From positions 4,967,356 to 5,031,355 of the forward strand of contig NZ_KB235896.1 in assembly GCF_000332135.1 (NCBI RefSeq): a stretch of DNA of 64,000 nt, in the 5' to 3' direction. The notes beneath the pieces were generated by a model. The model was not told where the DNA came from. It was given only the letters and a program-made list of their open reading frames with translations, and made no database searches. How positions within the stretch are numbered: position 1 is the first letter of the stretch; every line of letters begins with the position of its first letter. The DNA is from Anabaena sp. PCC 7108. GTDB taxonomy: Bacteria > Cyanobacteriota > Cyanobacteriia > Cyanobacteriales > Nostocaceae. Of the stretch, positions 53,418 through 62,954 are shown piece by piece. A program made the translations under genes and the position numbers.

Positions 53418-53612
53418 ATGATTCTGCCTGGAGCAACTGTTCGCGTCAAAAATCCCGCAGACACATATTATCGCTATGAAGGACTTGTACAACGGGTCAG
53501 TGATGGCAAGGTAGCTGTACTTTTTGAAGGTGGTAATTGGGATAAATTAATTACCTTTCGCTTGCCAGAATTAGAACCTGTAGACACTACAGGCAAGAAA
53601 AAAGGAAAATAG
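53418..53612 (+). CDS. ndhS: NAD(P)H dehydrogenase subunit NdhS
   Basis: The 64-residue protein begins [22 protein letters not shown] and continues [24 protein letters not shown], an SH3-like barrel. This matches the NdhS subunit of cyanobacterial NDH-1, which forms the ferredoxin-binding site on the cytosolic arm used in cyclic electron flow. The end GKKKGK is basic. Length matches. The start ATG is preceded by a weak GAGGG site 10 bases upstream. Confidence 0.9.
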   Translation: MILPGATVRVKNPADTYYRYEGLVQRVSDGKVAVLFEGGNWDKLITFRLPELEPVDTTGKKKGK

Positions 53613-53619
53613 GTAATAA

Positions 53620-53716
53620 CTGATAGGTAATGGGTGATGGGTGATAGGTAATGAGATGATAATTCTCAACTGTTGACTCATTACTCGTTACTCAGCACTC
53701 GTTACTCGGCACTCTC
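53620..53716. repeat. Short tandem repeats before the HAS-barrel gene
   Basis: GATAGGTAATGGGTGATGGG units (53620-53650) are followed by ACTCGTTACTCAGCACTCGT (53679-53716), the reverse complement of the 14-bp unit at 21240-21296. The repeat reaches the base before the next start codon, so the ribosome-binding site of that gene lies inside it or is absent. Confidence 0.85.
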
Positions 53717-54373
53717 ATGCGTCTACCTTTACCACAGTTTGCTACAGGCGATCGCCATCCTGACCATATTGGGGAGGTGATAGAAACAGCGACTACCGAA
53801 TTTTTGGCACAGTGTTTAGAACCGGAAGACTTGAGTTTTCCACCTATGCCACCTTTTGGGAGTTGGGTTTGTGCTGTGGATGAAGAATCTGGCAATCAAG
53901 TCTATGCTGTGGTATATCATGCCACAACTATGCCCATAGATTCTGTACACCGAGCTAGAGCATTGGGGTTGTCCTTGGCAACTTTGCGTGAGGAGCAACC
54001 CCAGATATTTGCTATGCTCAAAACTGAATTTCGGGCAGCCATTGTTGGATTTGAGCAGCAGTCTCAAAATCTAAGTTATAACCAAGGAGTATATCAGTAT
54101 CTCCCACCTCGTCCACCTCAGATTCATCAAGCTGTTTATCGGTGTCAACCAGAAGCAATCGTCAAATTCACCGAAAAACTAGATTTTTTACGGACATTAC
54201 TTTTGATTAACGGTGCGCCGGTAGAATCCTTGGCTGCATCTGCCATTCGTGAAGTTTACCAGTTACGCAAAGCTGACCGAGAATGGTTAATCAAAGCGGG
54301 AAGACACTTGAGTATACTGTTAAAAGACGATTATGATCGCTTGCGGTTTATTTTGAGTCAAATTCACCCATAG
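53717..54373 (+). CDS. HAS-barrel domain-containing protein
   Basis: The 218-residue protein has an N-terminal beta-rich part (PFGSWVCAVDEESGNQVYAVVYHATT) that resembles the HAS-barrel, an N-terminal domain of HerA-like ATPases, without any ATPase part. A C-terminal helical region (KADREWLIKAGRHLSILLKDDYDRLRFI) follows. I recall it as a conserved cyanobacterial family; function is unknown. The start follows repeat DNA directly, and no Shine-Dalgarno is visible. Confidence 0.75.
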   Translation: MRLPLPQFATGDRHPDHIGEVIETATTEFLAQCLEPEDLSFPPMPPFGSWVCAVDEESGNQVYAVVYHATTMPIDSVHRARALGLSLATLREEQPQIFAMLKTEFRAAIVGFEQQSQNLSYNQGVYQYLPPRPPQIHQAVYRCQPEAIVKFTEKLDFLRTLLLINGAPVESLAASAIREVYQLRKADREWLIKAGRHLSILLKDDYDRLRFILSQIHP

Positions 54374-54518
54374 GTAGTTAGTTGCTAATCGATTGCCTAG
54401 CTGGTGTTAGATTAAGTTTTTTGAATATTTATTCGGGTTAGCTTTTGAAAGTTATATAAATCAGGCGATAGTTCTTCCGATTATCACAGTTTCACCGTTG
54501 CCCATTTTAGTCCTACCT

Positions 54519-56663
54519 ATGGAACTCTTATCACAAGTGCTGGCTTCGGAACCAACTTCCCAAGTTCTTGGTAAGGAACCAATTGTTACCTTTGCTATTT
54601 TATTGGTAGTGATCTTAGTTGTACCTATCCTTTTTGACCGGCTAAGATTGCCAGGATTAGTGGGTTTGGTTTGCTCTGGGGTAGTACTTGGTCCATCAGG
54701 CTGGCGTTTATTGGAGTCAGAATCCCCAATGATCACCTTGCTATCAGACATTGGGTTAGTTTACTTAATGTTTATAGGTGGGTTGGAATTTAATCTCAAA
54801 GTTTTTCGTAAACAGAAAATTCGTTCTTTGGTATTTGGTAGCCTGACTTTCAGTCTCCCTCTGATACTCGGGACATTAGTAGGGCGATTTTGTGGTTTTG
54901 GCTGGCATACCTCAATCTTAATTGGTGCTTTACTTGCTTCTCACTCTCTTTTGGCATATCCGATTATCAGTCATTTGGGAGTGGTAAACAACGAGGCTAT
55001 CACCATGACAATGGGAGCCACGATTTTTAATGATCTTGGTACAGTATTGATATTAAGTGTTTGTATAGCAAGCTCTCAGGCTGGGGTATTCAGCGTTGAT
55101 CAAATAGTGCCAATAGTAGCATTAATAATAAGTTACGCTTTGATAGTGTTAGTAGGGTTTGATTGGGCGGGTAAAGAATTTTTCCGACGGTCTGGAGACG
55201 ACGAAGGCAACAAGTTTTTATTTGTCTTAATGTCTGTGTTTCTCGCAGCTGTAGTTGCTCAAATGATGGGGTTAGAAAAAATAGTTGGTGTGTTTTTAGC
55301 TGGCTTGGCGGTGAATGAAGCTGTAGGAGAAGGGCCAGTTAAAGAAAAATTGGTGTTTATTGGCAGTGTGCTATTCATTCCCATTTTCTTTGTTGATTTG
55401 GGTTCAAGGATTGATTTACCTGCTTTTTTTGACGGCAATAGCACAATCAAGTTATTGTTGTTAATTTTCTGCGGTTTGATTACTAGTAAATTTATAGCCG
55501 CTTTGTTGGCAAAACTGGTTTACAACTATAACTGGCAGGAAACTCTAACAATTTGGTCACTATCAATTCCTTTGGTAAGTACGACATTAGCAGTGGCATT
55601 AGGGGGATATCGGTCTGGGCTATTACCTCCATTGGTATTAAACAGCGTAATTGTTTTAGTGGTGATGACAGCGGCTTTGGGTCCTTGGCTGACAAGTGTT
55701 GTGGCTGCGAGTACTACTGGTTTAACTTGTTCATCAGTTCAAGAGGAATCACCAAGCAATATATCTGAACAGCCAAGACAATCAGCACATGAGCATTTGA
55801 CTATAGTTGTACCTTTGTATAATCCCCATAATCAAAGATATCTAATTGAAATGGCGGCATTATTGGCCTGTCAGTGCAATGGCAAAATTTTACCATTAGC
55901 GATCGCTCATGCTACGGCTCAAATGGATACACCACAATTAGAAGTAGCTTGGCAACGGAGTGAGCGGTTATTAGCAAAAGCCATAGTACAGAGTCAATTG
56001 TTGGGAGCAAAAGCTGAACCATTACTGCGAATTGATGATGCCTTTGCCCCAGGAATTAGTAGGGCAGCTCGTGAACAAAAGGCAAATTTAATTATCATGG
56101 GTTGGGGTAGACGGACTGGCTTGAGGGCGCGTTTATTGGGTAATGTAATTGATAGTGTCCTCTGGGCATCCCATTGTCCAGTTGCTGTAGCACGTCTGGT
56201 GGAATCACCAAAAAAAATTCAGCGCATTCTCGTGCCGATAGAAAACTTCATGAATCCCACACTAACACCTGTGAAATTTGCTCAGATGTTAGCAGATGCC
56301 AATCAAAGCCACATGACTATCTTGAATGTGTGCGATCGCCGCACCAGTTCCAGTAAAATTGCTGCTAGGCGATCGCATCTCTCTGTATTAGTATCTAAAT
56401 TGGCTTTGACTAACCCTCCAGAGATTCAAATTATGGCTCATGAAAATGTTGCCCAAGCGATTTTGCAGGCTGCTAGATTATATGATTTAATTGTGTTACC
56501 TTTTATCCGTAATCGTACTAGTCCTGGAGGATTAGCTATGAGTGATGTCACAAACCAATTAGTTAGCCAACTCACTTGCTCAATCATTATTCTGGGAGAA
56601 CCACAACATAATCAAAAATTACTTTTTTCAAAAAATACTCCTAGTAATACAGCTACTCTGTAA
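54519..56663 (+). CDS. Cation:proton antiporter (CPA2) with C-terminal universal-stress domains
   Basis: The 714-residue protein has about twelve helices over residues 20-395 (PILFDRLRLPGLVGLVCSGVVLGP, MFIGGLEFNL, SHSLLAYPIISHLGV, GATIFNDLGTVLIL). The ND pair in FNDLG is part of the ion site of CPA2 antiporters. Two USP-like cytosolic domains follow (about 425-565 and 570-705; LTIVVPLYNP, NLIIMGWGRRTG, RILVPIENF). It exchanges Na+ or K+ for H+. The start ATG 54519 is preferred over the in-frame TTG 54498. Confidence 0.92.
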   Translation: MELLSQVLASEPTSQVLGKEPIVTFAILLVVILVVPILFDRLRLPGLVGLVCSGVVLGPSGWRLLESESPMITLLSDIGLVYLMFIGGLEFNLKVFRKQKIRSLVFGSLTFSLPLILGTLVGRFCGFGWHTSILIGALLASHSLLAYPIISHLGVVNNEAITMTMGATIFNDLGTVLILSVCIASSQAGVFSVDQIVPIVALIISYALIVLVGFDWAGKEFFRRSGDDEGNKFLFVLMSVFLAAVVAQMMGLEKIVGVFLAGLAVNEAVGEGPVKEKLVFIGSVLFIPIFFVDLGSRIDLPAFFDGNSTIKLLLLIFCGLITSKFIAALLAKLVYNYNWQETLTIWSLSIPLVSTTLAVALGGYRSGLLPPLVLNSVIVLVVMTAALGPWLTSVVAASTTGLTCSSVQEESPSNISEQPRQSAHEHLTIVVPLYNPHNQRYLIEMAALLACQCNGKILPLAIAHATAQMDTPQLEVAWQRSERLLAKAIVQSQLLGAKAEPLLRIDDAFAPGISRAAREQKANLIIMGWGRRTGLRARLLGNVIDSVLWASHCPVAVARLVESPKKIQRILVPIENFMNPTLTPVKFAQMLADANQSHMTILNVCDRRTSSSKIAARRSHLSVLVSKLALTNPPEIQIMAHENVAQAILQAARLYDLIVLPFIRNRTSPGGLAMSDVTNQLVSQLTCSIIILGEPQHNQKLLFSKNTPSNTATL

Positions 56664-56914
56664 AAATACTGTAATAGAAATTGATATTCTTGTTGAAGAT
56701 TTGATGAACTCTAGCTAAAAATATGACAATTATTAGAAAATGTTAGTTATTTTGCAAATTTAATCATGCAGGTAACAAACACGAAGATCACAATATTTGC
56801 ACAAATATATCTTTTCGTGATCTTTGCTAGTTATCTATTTTTGTACCCTAGCTGGGTAATCCAACAATCAAGATCATACCCACTGGAAATAACTGTAAAA
56901 TTACCAAGAAATTT

Positions 56915-57850
56915 ATGAGAATTTTAGTAACGGGCGGTGCTGGGTTTATTGGTTCCCATTTGATCGACCGACTAATGACTAAAGGTCATGAGGTCATATG
57001 TTTAGATAATTTCTACACAGGTCATAAACGCAATATCCTCAAATGGTTAAACAACCCTAATTTTGAGATGATCCGTCACGATATCACTGAGGAAATTCGC
57101 TTAGAAGTGGATCAAATCTATCATTTAGCTTGCCCTGCGTCCCCGGTACATTATCAGTACAACCCCATTAAAACCGTGAAAACTAACGTAATGGGAACAA
57201 TGAATATGTTGGGGTTAGCTAAACGAGTAAAAGCTAGGTTTTTGTTAGCTTCTACCAGTGAAGTCTACGGTGATCCAGAAGTTCATCCCCAAACTGAAGA
57301 TTATCGAGGTAGCGTTAATCCCATTGGGATTCGTTCTTGCTACGACGAAGGTAAAAGAATTGCTGAAACTTTGGCATTTGACTACTACCGAGAAAATAAA
57401 GTTGATATTCGGGTAGCCAGAATATTTAACACCTATGGCCCACGAATGTTAGAAAACGATGGTCGAGTAGTGAGCAACTTTATAGTTCAAGCCTTACGTG
57501 GTAATCCTTTGACAGTATACGGTGAAGGTACACAAACTCGTAGTTTCTGCTATGTCTCTGACTTAGTTGAAGGACTAATCAGGTTAATGAATGGTGAGTA
57601 CATTGGTCCGGTCAATCTGGGTAATCCTGATGAATACACAATTTTGGAATTGGCACAAGCTGTGCAGAACTTGATTAATCCAGATGCACAAATTAAGTTT
57701 GAACCCTTACCTTCAGATGATCCTCGTCGTCGTCGTCCCGATATCACCAGAGCAAAAACTTGGTTAAATTGGGAACCTACCATTCCTCTACAAGATGGGT
57801 TAAAACTGGCAATAGAAGATTTCCGCCAACGTATTGAAAGTAACAATTAG
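56915..57850 (+). CDS. UDP-glucuronate decarboxylase (UDP-xylose synthase), SDR family
   Basis: The 311-residue extended SDR has the NAD loop [18 protein letters not shown], the catalytic Ser/Tyr-x3-Lys region ([14 protein letters not shown] and [12 protein letters not shown]) and the UXS-specific end [17 protein letters not shown] and [13 protein letters not shown]-GlcA decarboxylases make UDP-xylose. It lies 76 bases upstream of a UDP-glucose dehydrogenase gene in the same direction, which makes UDP-GlcA, and this supports the assignment. The start ATG is preceded by an A-rich stretch with AAGAA. Confidence 0.93.
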   Translation: MRILVTGGAGFIGSHLIDRLMTKGHEVICLDNFYTGHKRNILKWLNNPNFEMIRHDITEEIRLEVDQIYHLACPASPVHYQYNPIKTVKTNVMGTMNMLGLAKRVKARFLLASTSEVYGDPEVHPQTEDYRGSVNPIGIRSCYDEGKRIAETLAFDYYRENKVDIRVARIFNTYGPRMLENDGRVVSNFIVQALRGNPLTVYGEGTQTRSFCYVSDLVEGLIRLMNGEYIGPVNLGNPDEYTILELAQAVQNLINPDAQIKFEPLPSDDPRRRRPDITRAKTWLNWEPTIPLQDGLKLAIEDFRQRIESNN

Positions 57851-57926
57851 TTAGTTATTAGTTGTCATTAGGCATTTGTGAACCAATGACAACTGAAATA
57901 AAGGTAAAAAAGTAAGGAGTTAAAAA

Positions 57927-59318
57927 ATGCGTGTTTGTGTAATCGGGACTGGTTATGTGGGTTTAGTAACAGGGGCTTGTTTGGCTCATATCGGACATGA
58001 TGTTATTTGCATAGATAACAACGAAGAAAAAGTAAAATTAATGAAGTCTGGGCAGTCGCCAATTTTCGAGCCAGGACTATCGGAAATTATGCAGTCTGCT
58101 ATTAATACTGGAAATATTCAATTTTCTTCGGATCTGGCTGCTGGAGTGGCTCATGGCGAAATTCTATTTATTGCGGTGGGAACACCTCCCTTACCTACTG
58201 GGGAAAGTGATACTCGTTACGTAGAAGCTGTGGCGCGTGGTATTGGAGCAAATCTCAACGGTGGTTATAAGGTAATTGTCAATAAATCTACTGTTCCTAT
58301 CGGTTCTGGTGACTGGGTTAAGAGAATTGTTTTAGATGGCATTGCTGAACGCCAAACAACATTGCTACCAGGAAGTGAGACAGCAGTTGCAGAAAAATTA
58401 CCTGAGATTGCCGCTCAGTTTGATGTCGTCAGCAATCCAGAGTTTTTACGGGAAGGTTCAGCAGTTTATGACACATTTAATCCTGACCGAATTGTCTTAG
58501 GGGGCAATAGTCAACAAGCAGTCGGGATGATGAAAGAACTATATGCCCCAATTGTGGAACGCAAGTTTGCGGCTGACAAGTCTTTACCCTCTGTCCCAGT
58601 GCTGGTTACAGACCTGAGTTCAGCCGAAATGATCAAATATGCTGCTAATGCCTTTTTAGCGACCAAGATTAGTTTTATCAATGAAGTTGCTAATATTTGC
58701 GATCGCGTTGGTGCCGATGTTACCCAAGTCGCAAAAGGCATCGGTTTAGATTCCCGCATTGGTAACAAGTTCTTACAAGCTGGTATTGGTTGGGGTGGTT
58801 CTTGCTTTCCCAAAGATGTCTCAGCACTAATTCACACAGCCGATGATTATGGCTATGAAGCCCAATTGATGAAAGCCGCTGTGAGTGTAAATGAACGCCA
58901 ACGTTTGATTGCTTTGGAAAAACTCCAGCAAGTCTTGAAAATCCTTAAAGGTAAAACGGTGGGACTACTTGGCCTGACCTTCAAGCCAGATACCGATGAT
59001 TTGCGTGATGCACCTGCGCTTAACTTAATTGAGCAACTCAACCGCCTGGGAGCTAAAGTCAAGGCTTATGACCCGATTATTTCCCAAACAGGTATGCGTC
59101 ATGGTCTTTCTGGTGTCTTGGTGGAAACCGATGCGGAAAGACTAGCTGATGGCTGCGATGCTTTGGTACTTGTTACTGAATGGCAACAGTTCAACACTTT
59201 GGACTACACAAAAATGGCAAAATTGATGAGTCACGCTGTGATGATTGATGGTCGCAACTTCCTAGATCCTGAAGCAATGGTGAGGGCTGGGTTCCAATAT
59301 GTGGGTGTGGGACGATAA
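57927..59318 (+). CDS. ugd: UDP-glucose 6-dehydrogenase
   Basis: The 463-residue protein has the N-terminal Rossmann loop VIGTGYVGLVTGACLAHIGH, the family motif AVGTPPLPTGE, VSNPEFLREGSAV, the catalytic Cys in GWGGSCFPKDVSAL (near residue 293) and the C-terminal LTFKPDTDDLRDAP. It oxidises UDP-glucose to UDP-glucuronate. AAGGAG sits 9 bases before the ATG. With the decarboxylase upstream it gives a UDP-Glc to UDP-GlcA to UDP-Xyl path for exopolysaccharides. A terminator follows. Confidence 0.96.
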   Translation: MRVCVIGTGYVGLVTGACLAHIGHDVICIDNNEEKVKLMKSGQSPIFEPGLSEIMQSAINTGNIQFSSDLAAGVAHGEILFIAVGTPPLPTGESDTRYVEAVARGIGANLNGGYKVIVNKSTVPIGSGDWVKRIVLDGIAERQTTLLPGSETAVAEKLPEIAAQFDVVSNPEFLREGSAVYDTFNPDRIVLGGNSQQAVGMMKELYAPIVERKFAADKSLPSVPVLVTDLSSAEMIKYAANAFLATKISFINEVANICDRVGADVTQVAKGIGLDSRIGNKFLQAGIGWGGSCFPKDVSALIHTADDYGYEAQLMKAAVSVNERQRLIALEKLQQVLKILKGKTVGLLGLTFKPDTDDLRDAPALNLIEQLNRLGAKVKAYDPIISQTGMRHGLSGVLVETDAERLADGCDALVLVTEWQQFNTLDYTKMAKLMSHAVMIDGRNFLDPEAMVRAGFQYVGVGR

Positions 59319-59323
59319 GAATT

Positions 59324-59357
59324 AAAAATTAAAAATTAAAAATTAAAAATTAAAAAA
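59324..59357. repeat. AT-rich heptamer tandem repeat AAAAATT
   Basis: Five to six copies of AAAAATT (as ATTAAAAATTAAAAATTAAA) follow the ugd stop codon. The same AT-rich words occur at 53293-53325. No function is apparent. Confidence 0.8.
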
Positions 59358-59393
59358 TTTATGCAACTTGTGTTTTTTAATTTTTAATGACAT

Positions 59394-59430
59394 CGCCGCC
59401 CAAACTAAAATAGGCGGCGTTTAATTTTTT
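59394..59430. terminator. Strong terminator between ugd and the convergent DUF2993 gene
   Basis: CGCCGCC (59394-59400) pairs with GGCGGCG (59413-59419) around a 12-base loop, followed by TTTAATTTTTTT. A GC-rich stem and T-run make it a good Rho-independent terminator for ugd, and it faces the gene ending at 59437. Confidence 0.9.
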
Positions 59431-59436
59431 TCCATT

Positions 59437-60231
59437 TCAAGAACTACGCGGGATACGTTCTATTTCTGCATAACCGCTAAAAATTAACCTTTGACCTTCA
59501 GTTTCTAACCGATTAAGTCGCATTTTTACTCCATCAAGGTCAAAGCGATCTAAATCGACCATGTTATCCAAAATTTCTACCAACGCCATACTTAAGGTTT
59601 GGGAAATTTCTCGCTGTAATTCTGGAACTTGCTCCAGTTCAATTTTTGGATCTTTGAAAGAAATCCGTCGTCGTCTTTCAATCCCAACACCTATGGTCAT
59701 ACTCAGGGGTATAAGTTGTCCGTTGTTTAAATCGGCTTTAGCTACAAGATGTAATTGATTTCCCGGTAATAGTTGTATTTGGACTTCCGTAAACGAAACT
59801 GGTTCCCCACCAGATATAGCTATTAAAGTTGGTTCAGAAAGGTTGAGCAAGCGCTTTTTAACCAGTTCTGCCTTGAAAGCTTCATTAATTCCTGCTTCTG
59901 ACAATATTACTTGCGCTACTGCTTGGGTAGGTTGTTTGAGGGTGAGTTTGCCACTTAAAACCGAGCTGAAGTCAATGGCAACTGCATCGGTTTCAAAAGT
60001 CATTTCCTCAACTGCGAAGTCTTTACGAATGACTAAGCCACGACCGCTCATTTTAAAGCTATCAATGCTGCCTTGCAACAGTTTGCTGGAGGGATAGCAG
60101 CGCACAAAGACTTCTACTGACTCGCTCATGCTAAACAGGTGGCGAATCGTTTGGCTGGCGACTGTGTTGAGCATTCGCTCTCCCCAATCGCTGCCTTTAG
60201 GATCTGTAAAACCAGTAAGTCCGCCTAACAT
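59437..60231 (-). CDS. DUF2993 domain-containing protein (LmeA-like)
   Basis: The 264-residue product (MLGGLTGFTDPKGSDWGERM) matches the DUF2993/LmeA family. It has SVEVFVRCYPSSKLLQGSIDSF, AVAIDFSSVLSGKLTLKQPTQA and a C-terminal IERRRRISFKDPKIELEQV. The fold is a lipid-binding TULIP-like tube in relatives. Its function in cyanobacteria is unknown. The ORF is open for 51 more codons upstream (to 60384), but that part is not family-like and I take ATG 60231 as the start. Confidence 0.75.
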   Translation of the reverse strand: MLGGLTGFTDPKGSDWGERMLNTVASQTIRHLFSMSESVEVFVRCYPSSKLLQGSIDSFKMSGRGLVIRKDFAVEEMTFETDAVAIDFSSVLSGKLTLKQPTQAVAQVILSEAGINEAFKAELVKKRLLNLSEPTLIAISGGEPVSFTEVQIQLLPGNQLHLVAKADLNNGQLIPLSMTIGVGIERRRRISFKDPKIELEQVPELQREISQTLSMALVEILDNMVDLDRFDLDGVKMRLNRLETEGQRLIFSGYAEIERIPRSS

Positions 60232-60430
60232 TAGATTCTGGGTCTCTAGAAGTTCTTTGTACTTTTGTAACAAATTGTCAACAATAGTGCAAGCGATCCC
60301 CAGATTTAATCTTCTGATAGATATGTGCAGGATAACTGATGGTTGATAGAATAATATGCTGTCCCAAGAGCCTGCAATCACCAATTATCCTTGATTTATA
60401 GTCTGTAGGTTAAATTTTTTAATTGCATGA

Positions 60431-60532
60431 TTGACGCAAAATCATGAATAAACGTATCTCTTACGGCTCCCGTAAGGCATACCGCTGAGAACACCGAGGA
60501 ATAAGAGTTTGGGAGAGTTTTTGCGTAAGTCC
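60431..60532. repeat. MITE-like element, GGACTTACGCA family, degraded
   Basis: The right end is TTGCGTAAGTCC (60521-60532); the left end (TTGACGCAAA, 60431-60440) is degraded. On the minus strand the first 50 bases match the element at 5348-5437 (GGACTTACGCAAAA, CTC, AAACxCTxATTCCTC). No ORF is present. Confidence 0.7.
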
Positions 60533-60561
60533 TAAATTGTTAATTATGCCCTACATTACTA

Positions 60562-60586
60562 GTGCGTTAGAATACTGCTAACGCAC
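60562..60586. repeat. GTGCGTTAG hairpin
   Basis: GTGCGTTAG and CTAACGCAC are perfect 9-bp inverted repeats around AATACTG, followed by CCTACG. It belongs to the GTAGGGTGCGTTA palindrome family. It lies 74 bases downstream of the Wzc gene, without a T-run. Confidence 0.75.
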
Positions 60587-60659
60587 CCTACGTGACAAAC
60601 AAAACATTTCAGTTAAAGGATCATGAACTCAGGACAACAGGCTTTCAAACTATCGATGT

Positions 60660-62954
60660 TTAACCAAGCCTAGATTCTTTTCTCTTACTATAGTAGTAGC
60701 TGTTATAACCACTTAATTTCTTCTTATCCCCGTTAGCAACAACACCTAAGACGTTGATAGGAGAACTTCTGAGCGTATCCTGAAGTTGTATCAGTGCTGA
60801 TTTATCAGTTTTGTCGATCCTTGCTACCAGTATCATACCATCAGTTTGCGGTGCTAAGAGTCTGGCATCAACTAATCCCAACATTGGAGGGGCATCATAA
60901 ATCACTAAATCAAAGTTTTTCTTAAAATATTCCATTAGTTGCTTCATCTTATCTGATGAGAGCAACCTGGCAGGATCGGGTGGTGTTGGTCCTGCGGTAA
61001 TCACAGATAATAGATCCATAGAAGGTATTTGCTGAATTACCTGCTCAACTGGCATATTTGAAGATATTACATTACTCAATCCCGATAGATTATGTAAATT
61101 GGATACTTTGTGAACCTGGGGGCGGCGGAGATCCGCATCTATCAATAGTACTCGTTTTCCCAAGGCGGCGGCTATTTGGGCAATATGGAATGAAACGGTA
61201 GTTTTTCCATCTCCAGGCATAGCAGAGGAAACAACTAGGGCATGAATCGGTTTATCAGAATTGAGTAATTGAATATTGGAATAAAGAACCTGTAGAGATT
61301 CCCAAAATATTCCTTGTCCATAATAGCCATCACTTGAATGGCGACGACGGAAGAGATTAGAAAACCAACCTATATTTTGGGTTATATTTTGGGGTATCTT
61401 TTGGGAAAGATTGCCTAACCAATTTTCTTCTTTGGCAACGCCGTTGTTAGGATTAGATAATTGATTCGTAGAAATTTGTTTATCAAGAGGAAGAGATCCT
61501 AAGAACGGGAGTTTTATCTTCTCTTTCATACTCTCGACAGTATGGTAGGTATTGTCCATTTTCTCTAAGAGCAAGCCAATACCAATTCCCGCAGCCAAGC
61601 TCGTCATTAATCCCAACAATAAACTACGTGGAATATCTGGAGATATAGGGAATTTACCCAGAATTGGTTTTTGTATTAATTCCCAAGGAACTTCTGTCTG
61701 TGCTACTCCAATTGAAAGTTCTTGTTCGGTAGTTAAAAACTTATTCAGGGCATCATTTGCGACTTGCAATTCCCGTTGAATTTCACTGTATTGTCTGGTT
61801 AGGATTGGTAACTGCTGAAATCTAAATTTTAATTGCTGTTCAACCTTAGCTAGTTCTCGGCTTTCTACCTCTAGTTTCTGAATTTGAGTGGTCGCTTCTG
61901 CTACTCTTAGACCTAAAAACCGATTTTCCTCCTCTTGAAGAAGAGGTAGAAGATTTCGTCTTTTCTCCTGTAGTGATTCTACGACTGGGTTGTCAGGTTG
62001 AAAACGAACTAATTCTGCAGATATTTGGGTTTCTAATTGGCGTAATTGAACAACTAACTGCCCGTATATAGGTGCATTATTTAATATTGACAGTTTTCCT
62101 TCTGGCGTTGATAGACTAATATAAGCAGCACGAGCTGTGGCTAATTGTTGATTAACATCTAGTCGTTGCTGATCCAAAGTTTGCATTTGTTGAGCAACTG
62201 AATTAGATTTGCTTTCTGGATCAATAAACTCGTATCTTTGTCGAAAAATTTCCAGTTTTCGTTCTAACTGAGTTACAATATTTTGACGTACGGGGCGTTG
62301 TTTTTTTATAAACTCAAGCCCCTGACGTAACTTCGTTTGACGCTTTTTCAAACTGTCAGTTAAATAATATTTAGAAATTGTATCTAAGACAATTTTAATC
62401 TCTTCAGGATACTTGCTTTTATAGCTTACTTCTATAACCTTAGTTGGACCCAAACGACGAATAGTTAAATTTTTGATCAGGTAATTATAATCAATTTTTG
62501 GATAATCGTTTAGATAGTCATATCTCAACTTGCGTATAACATCTTTATGGTCAGATTTTAATTTATTTATCACGTTTTCCATGACTTCCTGACTTTTAAG
62601 AACCTGAATTTGACTTTCATAATCTAATCCAGATTTAGGAACTGCCGAGTCTGGAAGATTGAGTGTTTGTAAAGTATTGTCTCCTGTTACAGGTTCAACT
62701 AAAAGCTGAAAATTTCCTTGATATATCTTTTCTTGCTTTAATGTTGAATAAGTAACAGCACCCATAACAGATGCAACAACAACTGTGATCACTAAGGCTC
62801 TTCGTCGAAGAATACCCAGTAATTCTCTTGGGTTCCAGTCTTCATCCTCTGTTTCCAAAGGTGAAAAAGGCTGAAATGGCAATAATGTCGGTGCAATATT
62901 TACCTTTCCATTCTCATTAGCATTCGAGATTATATTAGAATTCTGATTAATCAT
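60660..62954 (-). CDS. Polysaccharide co-polymerase/tyrosine autokinase (Wzc/CpsCD-like)
   Basis: The 764-residue inner-membrane protein has an N-terminal Wzz domain with one helix at about 52-72 (ALVITVVVASVMGAVTYSTL) and a long periplasmic coiled-coil (about 150-440). A second helix at about 450-470 (LLLGLMTSLAAGIGIGLLLE) leads to a cytosolic BY-kinase. That kinase has Walker A AMPGDGKTTVSFHIA, Walker A' LLIDADLRRPQVH, Walker B LVIYDAPPMLG and a Tyr-rich tail (SGYNSYYYSKRKE) for autophosphorylation. It controls chain length and export of surface polysaccharide. Its upstream gap of 710 bases holds a MITE. Confidence 0.94.
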   Translation of the reverse strand: MINQNSNIISNANENGKVNIAPTLLPFQPFSPLETEDEDWNPRELLGILRRRALVITVVVASVMGAVTYSTLKQEKIYQGNFQLLVEPVTGDNTLQTLNLPDSAVPKSGLDYESQIQVLKSQEVMENVINKLKSDHKDVIRKLRYDYLNDYPKIDYNYLIKNLTIRRLGPTKVIEVSYKSKYPEEIKIVLDTISKYYLTDSLKKRQTKLRQGLEFIKKQRPVRQNIVTQLERKLEIFRQRYEFIDPESKSNSVAQQMQTLDQQRLDVNQQLATARAAYISLSTPEGKLSILNNAPIYGQLVVQLRQLETQISAELVRFQPDNPVVESLQEKRRNLLPLLQEEENRFLGLRVAEATTQIQKLEVESRELAKVEQQLKFRFQQLPILTRQYSEIQRELQVANDALNKFLTTEQELSIGVAQTEVPWELIQKPILGKFPISPDIPRSLLLGLMTSLAAGIGIGLLLEKMDNTYHTVESMKEKIKLPFLGSLPLDKQISTNQLSNPNNGVAKEENWLGNLSQKIPQNITQNIGWFSNLFRRRHSSDGYYGQGIFWESLQVLYSNIQLLNSDKPIHALVVSSAMPGDGKTTVSFHIAQIAAALGKRVLLIDADLRRPQVHKVSNLHNLSGLSNVISSNMPVEQVIQQIPSMDLLSVITAGPTPPDPARLLSSDKMKQLMEYFKKNFDLVIYDAPPMLGLVDARLLAPQTDGMILVARIDKTDKSALIQLQDTLRSSPINVLGVVANGDKKKLSGYNSYYYSKRKESRLG

